Assembly: GCF_963676685.1 (NCBI RefSeq)
Contig: NC_092357.1
Location: 23,464,647-23,528,646, forward strand
Length of the DNA stretch: 64,000 bases
Source: Mytilus edulis
Taxonomy: Eukaryota; Mollusca; Bivalvia; Mytilida; Mytilidae
Reading direction: 5' to 3'
The translations under genes and the position numbers were made by a program. The notes under the pieces were generated by a model. It was not told where the DNA came from. It searched no databases and saw only the letters and a list, made by a program, of their open reading frames with translations. Each line of letters starts with the position of its first letter. Position 1 is the first letter of the stretch. Shown here piece by piece: positions 34,700 through 47,364 of the stretch.

Positions 34700-35685
34700 C
34701 AGTCGTGTTTCACAAGTACTGTATTAAACTTCTGATTGCTTCATAGAAACCCATGCTGCTTAATAAATATGTAACCATTATAGATGCTCATTATGTTCTC
34801 TTTAATAGCAACACTTTGTAATGCTTGTGATATATCTGATCAATGAACAGTGGTTTATAATAATATTATTGAGTATCCTATAGAAATGCAACGTACATAA
34901 TTACATTTACAACAAAAAGAAGGATTTGGAGAGTCGTTATCTTGATGGAAACATTTTGCTTTGAATGACTATTTAGATGAGAAGCAAAACACTTAGTTAA
35001 CATACTTAGCATTTGGGTATTTAAAAAATCCAAATTATGCTGACAGTGTTTATCTACGAGCTTAGGTTCAAACATAACGACAAAAGAGAATTTAACGAAA
35101 TAAGTTACTTAATGCCCAATTTTAAAGTTACCTATTATCGTACACATTCAGATTGTTAAAGAATTAAAAGGAATAAAAGTTAAGCAATACATGTAATCGT
35201 TCATTACTGATTGAATTTGGTACACCACAACTTTGATTTGAATAAATAGAAGAAGACAAACCTGAACTGAAATAGATATAGCAGAAGATACCATACGAAT
35301 AATAAAACTTAATTGTCGATGACAAACTGACAACGCCCTGGCAAAACAATACGTATAAAATCTCTATTTCCATTTTGATTTTAACCCTTTAATAACAACA
35401 TTCGGACGATTCTTATAGTTGATCCCATTCAAAATAACAAGTGTGGCTTTCATTGAACGCCTAATGTTTAAAAATGGTCAAACTTGTCCTGGGTGTTAAG
35501 GTTTCAATAACAGCATGAAATCTCATTTACTCTTTATCAAATAATTGACTTTTAATCACTTGCATGTACTGTTTGTATTTTCAAACTTCATATATTAACT
35601 CTTTTTACATTTTAATCTTATATTATTTATCTTTAAATGTTGTGCAAAACTTTCTAGGTTTTCTACATAAGAAATTCAGGAATGT
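34700..35685. other. AT-rich intron DNA
   Basis: Nothing recognised. The minus-strand frames between 34878 and 35373 have no motif. Confidence 0.45.
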
Positions 35686-35689
35686 ATCA

Positions 35690-35815
35690 AGTCAGGAATA
35701 TGACAGTTGCTGTGCATTCGTGTGATGGGTTTGTGCTTTTAATTTTGCCATTTGATAAGGAACTTTCCGTTTTGAATTTTCTTCGGAGTACAGTATTTTT
35801 GTGATTTAACTTTGG
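35690..35815 (+). repeat. R5 repeat copy
   Basis: CAAGTCAGGAATATGACAG through CTTCGGAGTACAGTATTTTT. Confidence 0.75.
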
Positions 35816-35819
35816 ATTC

Positions 35820-36765
35820 CCTCCATCAAATTTGATTTATCTATTACGTATGTAGTTTTTACTTTTTTTTTTATTTAACTTTAAATCTCCACTGCATCAA
35901 CCTTAATACAGTTATCGAATTATTTAATCATTTACTCTATTTAGCATAGCTTCAATGCATCTGCTTATCATTTATTCGTTATTAACAAATGCCAGTAAAA
36001 TTGAAATGTGAATTTGCATATACGTAATATAATGGAATCAACAACTACAACGCATAAGTAAAATAATCACAAATAAAGTTTTATTATATACAAAGCGAAT
36101 CTTTTGTCTGTTATTCCAAATTAGCTACCACGCAGGCTATCTCAGACTTAAAATAAACCTATCGGATCATCGCTATCTATAAATTCCAATACATTTAACA
36201 ACCTTAACTGACTTTTACAGCTGTCAGCTAGATCCATGCAGACATTTTTATCATTCTCAATCATTGTATACTTTTATACGCTTGGCCTTTAATTCTATAG
36301 TTTTTCAATCCTTAAAAAGGCTGGTCCGTCTCGTATCATTTTTACGCTTTTTTGCTTTTAATGGGTTAGATAGGACAAACGATGATACTAAATAAATGTC
36401 AACAAAATATCATTTCGTTATTTCTAAATATTTTCTTGATGAATTTAATTTACGAAGAACCATTATAATAAGAGGCATCGGAAAGTATTGCTTGCCACTT
36501 CAGATATTAGAACTTAATTACCTAATGCATTCCTTGTGCACGCCGTTCTGCCAACTTGTATGTGTTTGTGAAGCAAAATGCATACGAAGTATCCAAGTAC
36601 TTATTATAAGTACAATTCATAACACAAGGACATTATATTGAAAATAACAGAAAGCTCTAAAATAGTATGGAATGTTTTCTAAGAAAATAATCATAATAAA
36701 TACGTTTTATACGAATTGGTTTTGCATATATAAAACCACAAGTCAACTATGTGTTAAATGCCTGA
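35820..36765. other. AT-rich intron DNA
   Basis: Nothing recognised. Confidence 0.45.
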
Positions 36766-36769
36766 AATT

Positions 36770-36900
36770 GTTTGAAAATGCCTGTTCCAAGTCAGGAATA
36801 TGACAGTTGTTGTCCATTCGGTTTTTTTTGTGTTTTGTCATGTGAGGAGGGACTTTCCGATTTGATTTTCCTCTCAGTTCTGTATTTTTTATATTTTACC
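36770..36900 (+). repeat. R5 repeat copy
   Basis: CAAGTCAGGAATATGACAG through CCTCTCAGTTCTGTATTTTT, about 130 bp. Confidence 0.75.
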
Positions 36901-36994
36901 TTTTAGATACAGTGGATACCTATTGATTAGATTAAAGATAACACGACACTGGGATATTAACGCTTATCCATGTAAAAGAGGTATATTTCATTCA

Positions 36995-37195
36995 TGTAAA
37001 AGAGGGACGAAAGATACCAGAGGGACAGTCAAACTCATAATCGAAAATAAACTGACAACGCCATGGCTAAAAATGAAAAAGACAAACAGACAAACAACAG
37101 TACACATGACATAACATAGGAAACTAAAGAATAAACAACACGAACCATACCAAAAACTAGGGGTGATCTCAGGTGCTCCGGAAGGGTAAGCAGTA
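36995..37195 (+). repeat. R3 repeat copy
   Basis: GGGACGAAAGATACCAGAGG through CAGGTGCTCCGGAAGGGTAA. Well preserved. Confidence 0.8.
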
Positions 37196-37199
37196 CATT

Positions 37200-37775
37200 G
37201 TAGTTTGTTTTGACAACATTTTACAATTAAATTTCCTTTCTTTATTACACCTCAATATTTTTGGACTAACATAATTCGGATACACTTCTATTCGATAAGA
37301 TCTATGAACGTTCATGATTTGAGAATCTAATGTAAAGGCTTTCAAAAACAAATGAACCTAAAGTATAATGATTCAGAAACTAGTCAATTATTTACAAAAT
37401 AGGCATAATCGATCTAATTTTCCAATGAAACATAATTCTAATAAAAAATGTTTAAATATACTTCTCGATTTATATTTTACAAGTTTATTCAAAAAGATGC
37501 AATGCAACCGATAAAATTGGCATAGACATCATAATAGTAATTTTGTAATTTTCTCCACTTGATAAACTAAAAATTTGACTATATTAACTAAAGAACGAAC
37601 AGATAACTACTTCCATATTTCTGACTAAATACAAACATTTTGCGCAGAAAATGCCTGGAAAAACCTCTAACTTATATGACAGTTGTCAAAATGACGTTTT
37701 TAATTATAAAATGCGCAATCTTATGTATAAATTGTACCGTATTATATTGATAAATGTAAAATCGGCATATAAACA
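37200..37775. other. AT-rich intron DNA
   Basis: Nothing recognised. Confidence 0.45.
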
Positions 37776-37779
37776 CCAT

Positions 37780-37870
37780 TCCTCTGCTGTTGTTGTTTTT
37801 TATTTGGTCGGGTTGTTGTCTCTTTGACACATTCCCCATTTCCATTCTCAATTTTATATTTTATATAAAC
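37780..37870 (-). repeat. R1 5' fragment
   Basis: CCTCTGCTGTTGTTGTTTTT through CCCCATTTCCATTCTCAATT. Confidence 0.75.
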
Positions 37871-38194
37871 ACCATTCGATTGGTTACTTACTTCAAGCAA
37901 CGAATTATAACTCCTTACACGACAAATGCGAATTTGCAAAAGTCGAAGTTTAACTAGTTCCAGTTGTAAACAGAAAATCATTAACCAATTTAAAGTCAGT
38001 GAAAATTTTAAAGTACTTAATTTAATGTGATAGCCTTATATTAATGACAGATAAAATAAGCGTTGATTATTTAAGGGTAAAAGCACAAAAGTGAATTAAT
38101 TGTCTTGTAACCAATGTGTGGTTCGCTTGATCTTTGTTTTTCATTCGTCAAAATTTAGCTATGCTGTTAAATATTCTTGTATTCCTTTGCATTT

Positions 38195-38440
38195 TCTATT
38201 GTACCGTTAAGAAAAAAGGCAATCATGTCTGATGATAAAAAAAACACATATTATTTTTAAATCGTTTGAAAAGAAAAGATAAAGTTGGTTTAAATTATGT
38301 TTAAAAATCGTTATAGAAACAGATTCAACAAACGAATCTTTTGTAGTACAATATTTCTCACTTGACTGTTAAATACCAATTCTTTCAAATGGTCGAAGCC
38401 TGGTGCTTTACATTCACATTTGTTAATTGTCTCAAATGGA
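38195..38440. repeat. Diverged relative of the 17981-18396 block
   Basis: Shares the order AAAAAAGGCAATCATGTCTG, AGAAACAGATTC, CAATATTTCTCACTTGACTG and TGTCTCAAATGGAGAA with the foldback block in duplication copy 1, at clearly lower similarity. Shows that the block is a dispersed family. Confidence 0.55.
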
Positions 38441-38619
38441 GAATCACATTCGATGTAGTAGTTTGATGAATATTTTTGCCTGCTTTTGGTTGATAATATA
38501 TTTGGTTCAATTTATGGGGATATCCTATCTATCATAATAAAAATGTGGAACACAACAGCTTACATTTACACATACTTTACACAGTTAGCAAAATATTATA
38601 CGTTAAAACATTTAACATC

Positions 38620-38745
38620 CTCCGGGTGCGGGGATTTCTGCATTGAAGACCTGTTTGGTGACCTTCGGCTGTTGGCTGTTCTGTGGTCGGGTTGTTGTCT
38701 CTTTAACACACTCCCCATTTCCATTCTCAATTTTATATATACTGT
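38620..38745 (-). repeat. R1 repeat copy
   Basis: CTCCGGGTGCGGGGATTTCT through CCCCATTTCCATTCTCAATT. The overlapping frames on both strands are repeat-derived. Confidence 0.75.
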
Positions 38746-38814
38746 TATAAGCAACATGTTGCATCCACTGACCGAAATATCTAGCAACTCTGACAAAATT
38801 ACGTACTTCAACCT

Positions 38815-38945
38815 GATGTGATGTCTTAGGCATATTTTGGTATGTTATCGAGGATATAGATGGATTTAGTCTTTTGTAGATGAAACTCGCGTCTGGCGTA
38901 AATATATGATTTTTATCCTGGTATCTATGATGAGTTTATTTACAG
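38815..38945 (-). repeat. R6 repeat copy, 5' part
   Basis: Reverse orientation, containing TTTTGTAGATGAAACTCGCG and ATCCTGGTATCTATGATGAG. Confidence 0.65.
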
Positions 38946-39327
38946 ATAGAGAATAAATTACATAGACAAAATAAATTTGATAAAGAATAAGTTAAAACAG
39001 GCAAACAAAATAAAGAACAATGAGTTTTTAAATATAAAGGATAGAGAGTATAATTGATAAAGATTAGGGAAACCTTGTTTGAACCATTGGCGAATGATGA
39101 AATAAAGGATCCCCATCAAGACCCTAATGAATTACGGAAATTTTGCATATTGGTGAGATACATATGAGCACAAAATATAAGGCTGGAAAAGATATCCTCA
39201 TATTCATGAAGCAAAAACGTTTGTAATAAGGCTTTGGAAATAAAAAGAAATGAAAAGTTCCCGTTTCTGATATTTAACAATTCTACCGCGTTGTTGTTTC
39301 GTGTATTATTTTACGATGTTTTATTAG

Positions 39328-39550
39328 ATATAGGAAGATGTGGTGTGAGTGCCAATGAGACAACTCTCCATACAAATAACAATTTAAAAAGTAAACCATT
39401 ATAGGTTAAAGTACGGCCTTCAACACGGAGCCTTGGCTCACACCGAACAACAAGCTATAAAGGGCCCCAAAATTACTAGTGTAAAACCATTCAAACGGGA
39501 AAACCAACGGTCTAATCTATATAAACAAAACGAGAAACGAGAAACGTATT
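39328..39550 (+). repeat. R2b repeat copy
   Basis: AGATATAGGAAGATGTGGTG through AAAACGAGAAACGAGAAACG. Confidence 0.75.
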
Positions 39551-39559
39551 GCACATATG

Positions 39560-40405
39560 TGTGATTAAATCATCTTGTATTATACTTAATTTATAACAAG
39601 TTTGAGTTTTAGAGTTTATGTCCTAAGATTTCAAAATGATATCATCGAAGTACAAAGAAGCAGCTAACCGCTCTAATTCTAGTTCACGCGTACTGGCAAT
39701 TGTCCAGTACACGCATACGGAAAGATGAAAAAAAAACTTTAGAAAAATGATGCAGCATTTGTTGATACTCTCGGAAGAATGGTCAACGTCGCTCTTAATC
39801 AGCCATTGTAAATCTGCATGGTACTTTTGGAACTCTAACATGTTATATAACATCAAAAGGATTGAATCTTAATTGTTTACATAATACTTAGTGGCGAAAT
39901 ATTTAAGTAGTAGGAGTTTAATTTCTTAAGATTCTTCTCACGGGAATCTGATTTGTACTTATACATGTTATAACATTTAAATTATCGTTAAATAATATCT
40001 TTCATTTGCAAATAAAACAAAAAGTTATTAATGGATTTTGAAATATTTCCCACCATGTCAAATTTATTCATGTATTTTCTGAACTCTGAATATAGTTATG
40101 TCATTTAAAGCATCTGATAAATATGTATAAAGTGCGTATATTTATTCTACATTTTTCGCATTTTAAAAAAATGGAAAGGAAAGATATGAAACAAATATCG
40201 CAAACCTTTGGCACATGCGTTAATTTAAGATACCTCCATGTTTTCATCGCCGTTAGATCAACATTCTAAATAAATCAAAGCTATATATATATAAATAGAT
40301 AGACTTAAGGTGACAGTGGTGTACAGATGTTCTACTCTTGTAAATCAATTAAGAAGAGACCCGTGAAGGTCACAAACAAAAAGGAGAAAATTGCATACTG
40401 TGGTT
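39560..40405. other. AT-rich intron DNA
   Basis: Nothing recognised. Confidence 0.45.
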
Positions 40406-40410
40406 TAATC

Positions 40411-40596
40411 ATTATTCGTTGAATACCAATTTTCGTGGGTTTCGTGTGTACAGGGTAACCACTAATTCAAACGTTCAACGAATAACAAATTTTAAATTGG
40501 CTTTGTTTACAGAGACTGGCTAAACCACGAAATCAAATATTCACGAAAATGCAATTTGTCATTAATCCACGAAAATTTATACCAACAAAAATAAAT
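40411..40596. mobile_element. MITE with CCACGAAAATT ends
   Basis: The left arm GAATACCAATTTTCGTGG and the right arm CCACGAAAATTTATACCAAC are inverted repeats with a small gap. About 185 bp with a diverged palindromic interior. Confidence 0.65.
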
Positions 40597-40599
40597 GAA

Positions 40600-40771
40600 T
40601 TTACTTAAGAATTGAATGCTTCTTTTTGTAAATTTATTGGGGTGTAAAAGTGTTGACCGAAGTACATTTTGTTTGAAGCGAGGAAGCGCTTCATTCTAAA
40701 AATGTACGCACGGTCAACGCTTTTACAACCCTATAAAGTTACAAAAAGAAGCATTCAATACTTATAATTAC
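40600..40771. mobile_element. Hairpin (foldback) MITE
   Basis: Nearly the whole element is one inverted repeat: GAATGCTTCTTTTTGTAA on the left and TTACAAAAAGAAGCATTC on the right; TAAAAGTGTTGACCG pairs with CGGTCAACGCTTTTA; the centre is GAAGCGAGGAAGCGCTTC. It lies directly beside the MITE at 40411-40596. Confidence 0.8.
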
Positions 40772-40779
40772 ATTTTTTA

Positions 40780-41340
40780 GCTATGATCATGAAAACACGA
40801 TTTTTTTATATTTTATTATTTAATTCACCTGTGCACTTTATTGTTGGAGCACTTGTTATCATGAGTGAAAAGTTGTATTGAGAAATGCAACTGCTTACGG
40901 AATAACACGTGATGTGCAGTTAGCCAATCAGAATAAAATATTATAATGAAACATACATCTAATGTAATTATAGTAAATTGAAAAAGGAAAGACACCGTGT
41001 GCAATGGCACGTTAAGTGGCTGCTGTTTTACAAGAATCGTCTTCCATGCGAATTAACACTCAGTCAAAATGACAATATCGGAAATAGGTTTTAGAAATTT
41101 GTTAAAATGTTAAATGTTATTGATCAATTATTTATACAAACCTTTGAGCTTAAATTGGACAATAATTGTTAATATCAGTTATATATTTCAAGGTATCTTT
41201 GTCTTCTTTTTTTTTTAATTAAACCCAAATGATTATTAAATTCGTAGGTGCATACCAAATAATCCCCACACGAAATTAAGTAGCAGACAAATTTTGAATA
41301 ATATGATAAATAAATGAGCATTCTACAGGCTCAGCCAAAA
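40780..41340. other. AT-rich intron DNA
   Basis: Nothing recognised. Confidence 0.45.
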
Positions 41341-41349
41341 TGTTTTAAA

Positions 41350-41575
41350 AAGATGGACAAAAGATACCAGAGGGGCAGTCAAACTCATAAATTGAAAATA
41401 AACTGACAACGCCTGGCTAAAAATGAAAGAAGACAAACAGACAAACAATAGAACATATGACACAACATAGAAAACTAAAGAATAAGCAACACGAACCCCA
41501 TCAAAAACTAGGGGTGATCTCAGGTGCTCCGGAAGGGTAAGCAGATCCTGCTCAACATGTTGCACCCGTTATCGT
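41350..41575 (+). repeat. R3 repeat copy, near full length
   Basis: AAAGATACCAGAGGGGCAGT, then CAGGTGCTCCGGAAGGGTAA and a 3' block TGTTGCACCCGTTATCGT. Confidence 0.8.
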
Positions 41576-42109
41576 AACCCTGTGAACAAGATACAATATC
41601 GTACAAGAAAGTGTCCTTCGTATTTAATCACTTATTTGAAAACAAAATGCAATTATAAGTGTTTTGTCTTGGTTTTTTTTTTATATCGTCTTTAAACTAT
41701 CATTAATTTAATATTTTGGTTAACTGAACACGATTAAAAGGGACAAGTTATCATATGATACGGATGTGACTACTGTGATAGACCTATTGTCTAAGTCTTG
41801 ATTTAACAATCGTTGGTTGGAGCTACGAAATCTAATATTTGTTAGGATTTTTCTGTGTTATTTAATGTTTAAAAGGGAGAGGAATAACCAATTAAACCTG
41901 TTGTTTTTGTTATTTTAATTTACAAGTTAAACTTGCGACAAATTGCATTTTATTATGTGTAAATATAAGACATAACGGTATAGTGGGTTAGGGTATTAAT
42001 CTCACGGCATTAAGAAACACTCGTTACACTCAGGACCCTTCTGTATTGACTTGAGTTATCATTGCTATGTTCATTATAATAAATTAACTGTTAACGAAAC
42101 TATGAAATT

Positions 42110-42370
42110 TTGAAATACTAAGTTTTTTCTACCTCAGAAATAGATTACCTTCGCTGAATTTGGCAAAACTTTAAGGAATTTTTGATCATCAATGCTTTAC
42201 AACTTCGTACTTTATTTGGCCTTTTAAACATTTTTTCAATACAGCGTCACTAATGAGTCTTTTGTAGACTAAACGTGCGTCTAAACTGTATATATAACTG
42301 ACATTGACAATTGGCGTTTATATTCTTTTTTTCATCCTGGTACCTATGATGAGTTTATTTACAAACATCT
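42110..42370 (-). repeat. R6 repeat copy
   Basis: Reverse orientation: CTTCGTACTTTATTTGGCC, AGCGTCACTAATGAGTCTTT and CCTGGTACCTATGATGAGTT. Confidence 0.65.
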
Positions 42371-42379
42371 TTGATAGAA

Positions 42380-43060
42380 ATACAATTCGTCGTCATGACA
42401 GTTACTGTTAAACAGAAATGTTACAAAATTGAAAATACTATGATGCCATTATCTTGTTTTCAAGACAATTTCAATATGAGTCTGTGTTGATATTCAAATA
42501 CAAGGATCCTTGAAGTGTCTTCTCCATGATCAATTAAATCGCATTTAGTAAGAAAGTTGTTATATCAATCACAACGGTTGTACCATTTAATCTGTCAACT
42601 TTATGTCCTATCGGAAACTTTCATCTTGTGCGCGTTTGAAAAACACATAACAACATGACGATCGGCCGAATCAATTAATTGAAACGTATTAACTCTCTAA
42701 AATGAAGATCGTAAAATAGAAACTGAAAGTGATTTTCAATTAAGACGCATAAAAGTGTTTTATGATAAATTCACTTTTCGTTAAAACAAATTGGAAAAAA
42801 AGCAATCAATTTTTGATGTCTCACCAAAGTCAGTAGATCGTTATGTCTCACTTCCTTGTGGGAGTTATTTGCTTGGGACAATAGGAAAAGAAAACCACAA
42901 AAATGATAATAAAATATCCAAGAAAAGAAATATTGTGCGACTTTTATAAAAGATTCTATATATGTTTGCAGATGTACGTCTCAGATTGCGATAATATGGA
43001 ATGATCATCGCTAAAAACTTCAAGAGACGGATGCCGTAAATTCTAAAAGAAAATCTCCAT
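42380..43060. other. AT-rich intron DNA
   Basis: Nothing recognised. Confidence 0.45.
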
Positions 43061-43064
43061 TATT

Positions 43065-43400
43065 TAAAATTGAGAATGGAAATGGGGAATGTGTCAAAGA
43101 GACAACAACCCGCCCAAATAAAAAACAACAGCAGAGGGTCACCAACAGGTCTTCAATGCAGCGAGAAATTCCCGCACCCGGAGGCGTCCCTCAGCTGGCC
43201 CCTAAACAAATATATACTAGTCCAGTGATAATGAACGCCATACTAATTTCCAAATTGTACACAAGAAACTAAAATTAAAATAATACAAGACTAACAAAGG
43301 CCAGAGGCTCCTGACTTGGGACAGGCGCAAAAATGCGGCGGGGTTAAACATGTTTGTGAGATCTCAACCCTCCCCCTATACCTCTAACCAATGTAGTAAA
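43065..43400 (+). repeat. R1 repeat copy, long, with R2-type tail
   Basis: After the R1 head (GTCAAAGAGACAACAACC, CCCGCACCCGGAGG) it continues into CTCCTGACTTGGGACAGGCG, CGGCGGGGTTAAACATGTTT and a CCCTCCCCC stretch. That tail is also found in R2 at 27890-28355. Confidence 0.8.
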
Positions 43401-43409
43401 GTAAACGCA

Positions 43410-44090
43410 TAACAATACGCACATTAAAATTCAGTTCAAGAGAAATCCGAGTCTGATGTCAGAAGATGTAACCAAATTTTGATTGTTTAGTATTTTCAAA
43501 GATGTCGTGATGAAAAATTATCACCGTTATATAATCATAGGTAAGTATCACACAAATACTTCCTGGTCTTCTGCTAATTCTTTATTTTTCCTCATTCCTG
43601 CCGATATCATTTAAGAGTCATATGCAGAATTGATAAATCTTTAGCTTAGAATTTCCGACAGATATTACGTCTTGAGCTGGTACTACATACTACTCCAGAT
43701 AGTTTGCAGTCAATTATAGTGTCATTGTTAACATGTTATGCATTTATTCAATATTGATGACTTTTGTTTTCTTTCTTCGATATCAGGAAGATGTCTTTAG
43801 TTTGAACATGCTCACAGTATCATTGTAGCGTCATTTCAGCTAGTATCTATATTATTTTTACAATAAACTTGGGTGGCCAAGATAGAGTAGTGTTCATGGA
43901 CAGGACTCCAAGGACAAATATTGTACTTTTTTTTAGTACGTCACTTGATGTTATCTGTATGAAGAGATAGAAATTATATGCAAATGTTTATGGAAATTGT
44001 TTAAGAAATGTTAACTCACTTGCAAAATGTTTCCTGGATCTTATATATTTAGATACTAAAAAAGTCGTCTGATTTGTATAGGCATTTTGA
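43410..44090. other. AT-rich intron DNA
   Basis: Nothing recognised. Confidence 0.45.
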
Positions 44091-44094
44091 ATGA

Positions 44095-44235
44095 TAAAAT
44101 TGAGAATAGAAATGGGGAATATGTCAAGGAGACAACAACCCAATCAAAGAACAGACAATTGTTTCCAGCCCGCAATGGATCTTCAACGCTGCGAGAAAAT
44201 TCCGCACCCGTAGGTGGTCCTCAGCCGGTCCCTAA
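44095..44235 (+). repeat. R1 repeat copy
   Basis: AAATGGGGAATATGTCAAGG through CCGCACCCGTAGGTGGTCCT. Ends before the tail. Confidence 0.7.
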
Positions 44236-44999
44236 ATAAAATTGTGATCCAGTTCAGTGAAAATGGAGTATGGATTTGCACAGTTACATGTAGTGATGCA
44301 TACATGGCAACACATCCTTACCCTGTCGATGCACCAGGTCACGCGCCTTTTGGAGCGTGTATGATTCATTTAGTTTTGTTTGTTCCTACGATTTATATCT
44401 TCATAATGCATTAAAAAAAAATTGTGACTGTTAACTAACCATGCTAACGGTAAACAACTGTTGCTTAAATTCTAATTAAACATGTCTTCTTACGTCAGTT
44501 TAAACATGATTGATTCCACATAAAAGTACAATTCATTAAGCAAAACATTTATTTTTCTATCTTATTTGATTCGAATTTATCACCGTCGCAGTGTTACTAT
44601 ATCGTAAATATGTTAGCAAAAAAGGGAAATCGGTAGGACACATCCTTCCATAGGCGGCAAGGTAAAATTTTCTTAATTTACATCTTTTTATTATAAAAAT
44701 CAGCTGTACAAAACCGTTATGTATGCTATTAGTACTTTAATTTATTTATATACGTCACAAAAATTCATCCCTGTCTGTGGTGTATTTTGCTGTCATTAAT
44801 GGAAGATGTCTGTTGTTATTCTGTGGTTTACATGTTACTTTTGTACTATGATAATATATTTATACCCGTTTCTCTCACTGAGTTTCTTGCGTTCGTTTGT
44901 ATTGTATTCCTGTCATGCAGTGCTGTCATTTTAGCGATATTTCTTTAACATCGCCATATAAGTGGGAGATTTGCTAGCCAAAAAAACCGATTAAACCTA

Positions 45000-45235
45000 C
45001 CACCATTTTCAAATGTCCTGTCCTAAATCAGAAATATATGGCAGTTGTTATCAAATAGTCCTTTTCTATGCAGGCTTGCGTTTGTTTATGTTGCACTTCG
45101 GTGTTTCTGTTGTTCCTTTGTTTTCCTCCTTCAGTTATGTGTTTCCCTCAGTTAGTTTCTTTCAACCCGGCTTGGTTTACTTTCAATCGATTTATGGCTT
45201 TTGAACAGCGGTATACTACTGTTCGCATTATGTTT
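45000..45235 (+). repeat. R4 repeat copy
   Basis: TTCTATGCAGGCTTGCGTTT in the 5' part and GAACAGCGGTATACTACTG at the 3' end. Confidence 0.7.
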
Positions 45236-45394
45236 TATTTTGTACATGTATATGAAATTGAAACCAAATGATATCATGACTATCGTCGAACAAAGTTTGT
45301 TAATGGTTCCCATGTCCAATGCCATTCTACATCAAATTTATGGATATTTGGAAGCCCTTCCGAATGGTTCTCAGGATATCAAATTTTACATTGT

Positions 45395-45515
45395 AAAAAG
45401 TAAAAAAAAATACAGAGCTCCATTGAAAATTCACAACGTAATGTCTCAAAGTGAATGGCAATAATAAATGCTCAAACACACCAAACGATGGAAAACTACT
45501 GTCATGTTCCTGGTG
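45395..45515 (-). repeat. Degenerate R5 copy
   Basis: Reverse R5 with AAAAATACAGAGCTCCATTG and AAAACTACTGTCATGTTCCT. Confidence 0.5.
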
Positions 45516-45549
45516 AGTTGTGGAAAAATATACACTGCAGTTATTCATA

Positions 45550-46290
45550 AATAAATTGAAAAATATAGTTTAACAATCACACCTTTCCAGAAATGACTTC
45601 CTTCGCGTGAATTGGGTACACAAAAGGTCAACCTAAAGTCGGCAAAATGTAATCATACGGTTTTCCCTAAACGCTAAAATGGTGAAATTTAATGATAGCA
45701 AAATCTAATAACCGAAAGCCATGGTGTGAATGCTGCGTAATTGTGTGGTTTCAGTTTTGCCTAGACCGATCCGTCTGTCAATATTTAAATTATGATATCA
45801 TCTGTTTAACTCAACTGTTTGGGGAATACATCAATAAAAAAGATCGTCTAAATCTCAACTTTTTTTTCTGAATAAGGGTAAAGTGGAATATGTCGTGCGT
45901 CATATTTGGTTTGCAAAGAACGGATGAATTTATCTTTCTCAGACTAGTTTAGATTTTCAAATGGATAACTCATTTATATTTTATGTTACAAACATTTACA
46001 GTGTTTGGAAAATGGTACAAAGTAGATTTCATGACGTTTATGTATATAAATTAACTCATCATAGATATCAAGGTGTATTTTATTGATTGAATTTACATGT
46101 TCGGGACATGTTTTGTAAAATGGTTTCTAATACGTTTGATTCAAATCGTTATCTTTCCGTCAAAGCGTTTTGTTAAGGCGACTTTATTTGACTTCAGTTG
46201 TGAGTTGGCTGGGGACAATCTACCGTTGCGTCAATACGTTGAACAAGGAAGTATATATTCGAATACAATTATGGGAAACAGTTTCTGATG
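45550..46290. other. AT-rich intron DNA
   Basis: Nothing recognised. Confidence 0.45.
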
Positions 46291-46294
46291 AATG

Positions 46295-46415
46295 TTAGGT
46301 GCGGGAATTTCTCGCTACATTGAATACCTGTTGGTGACCTTCTGCTGTTGTTTTTTTCTATGGTCCGGTTGTTTTCCCTTTGGCACATTCCCCATTTCCA
46401 TTCTCAATTTTATTA
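46295..46415 (-). repeat. R1 repeat copy
   Basis: GGTGCGGGAATTTCTCGCTA through CCCCATTTCCATTCTCAATT. Confidence 0.7.
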
Positions 46416-46679
46416 GATAAAGGTGTTCATTGATAAAAGTAATATAATTCTGTATTAAGGATTGAAAATTTAAAAAAATGTCATCGTTGTCATTTCAAAG
46501 ATGCACGGCTCATGTTGGCCAATGAAAAATAATGTTAGTTACTGCAAATGAAAAAAAAAACACTTCAACGAAACACTTTGATGGATTTACATTCATAAGT
46601 AAAGCTCGAACTCTAACTATTTAAAATTTAAACACTGTCAAACACCTGGGAAGATATATGAATACAGTCAAATTTAACT

Positions 46680-46790
46680 TTTGTCCATATCTCTTCTGAT
46701 TTGGATGTGATTGAGCTTTTGAGTTTGACTTTTGATAAGGGACCTTCCGATTTGAATGTTCCTCGGAGTTCGGTATTTTGGTTGTTTTAT
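46680..46790 (+). repeat. R5 3' part
   Basis: GAGCTTTTGAGTTTGACTTT through CCTCGGAGTTCGGTATTTTG. Confidence 0.6.
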
Positions 46791-46813
46791 TTTTTTGGTA
46801 TCTTCAGTCACAC

Positions 46814-47033
46814 TACTGTAAACCAACTTATTTTCGCGGATACTTTATTTCGCGTTTAGTCCTTACTAGCCCATTTCGCGCCGATCAAATTTCCTGACTT
46901 TCAAATTTGCTTGGTGTAGTTAAATGAGTAAAGATCCAAGTTTTTCAATCGCGACGATTTATATTCGCGTTATTTTTCTGCTCGCGAAAGTCGCGATAAT
47001 AAATCGCTCGCAAAAGTTAGTTGGTTTACAGTA
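46814..47033. mobile_element. MITE with TACTGTAAACCAACT TIRs
   Basis: Left TACTGTAAACCAACTTATTT, right AGTTAGTTGGTTTACAGTA, inverted with one internal difference. The interior is rich in TTCGCG/CGCGAA words in both orientations. 220 bp. Confidence 0.8.
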
Positions 47034-47279
47034 TTTTTTCATTAACCTTGTTTTCTACTTTCTTTTGACCATTTGCCATCCCTGCTAGCTACAAACTAGT
47101 TTAAAAATGACGAGTTTATTGTTGTTTATAGACATACATTTAGATCATGTAACCTTCGATGGTTTTTACGCGACTTTTCAAAATTTTAGGATGTGCTATC
47201 AAGGAATAATAAAATTTCGAAGTATTTGGCAAAAAAAAATGATTTCGGTATTCAGAGTCCTCAGTGCTGTTTGATCTTG

Positions 47280-47345
47280 TGTTTGTTGGACCTTTTTTTT
47301 AAGAGTCACTAGCAAGTCTTTAATAGACAAAACGCGTGTCTGACG
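47280..47345 (-). repeat. R6 5' fragment
   Basis: GTCACTAGCAAGTCTTTAAT and AAACGCGTGTCTGACGTACA, reverse orientation, diverged. Confidence 0.5.
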
Positions 47346-47364
47346 TACACAAAAAAAAAGAAGT

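Noticed and set aside
45201..45464. 87-residue frame as a small membrane protein
   Set aside because: Its start overlaps the end of an R4 copy and its end lies in a degenerate R5 copy; only the middle is unassigned.
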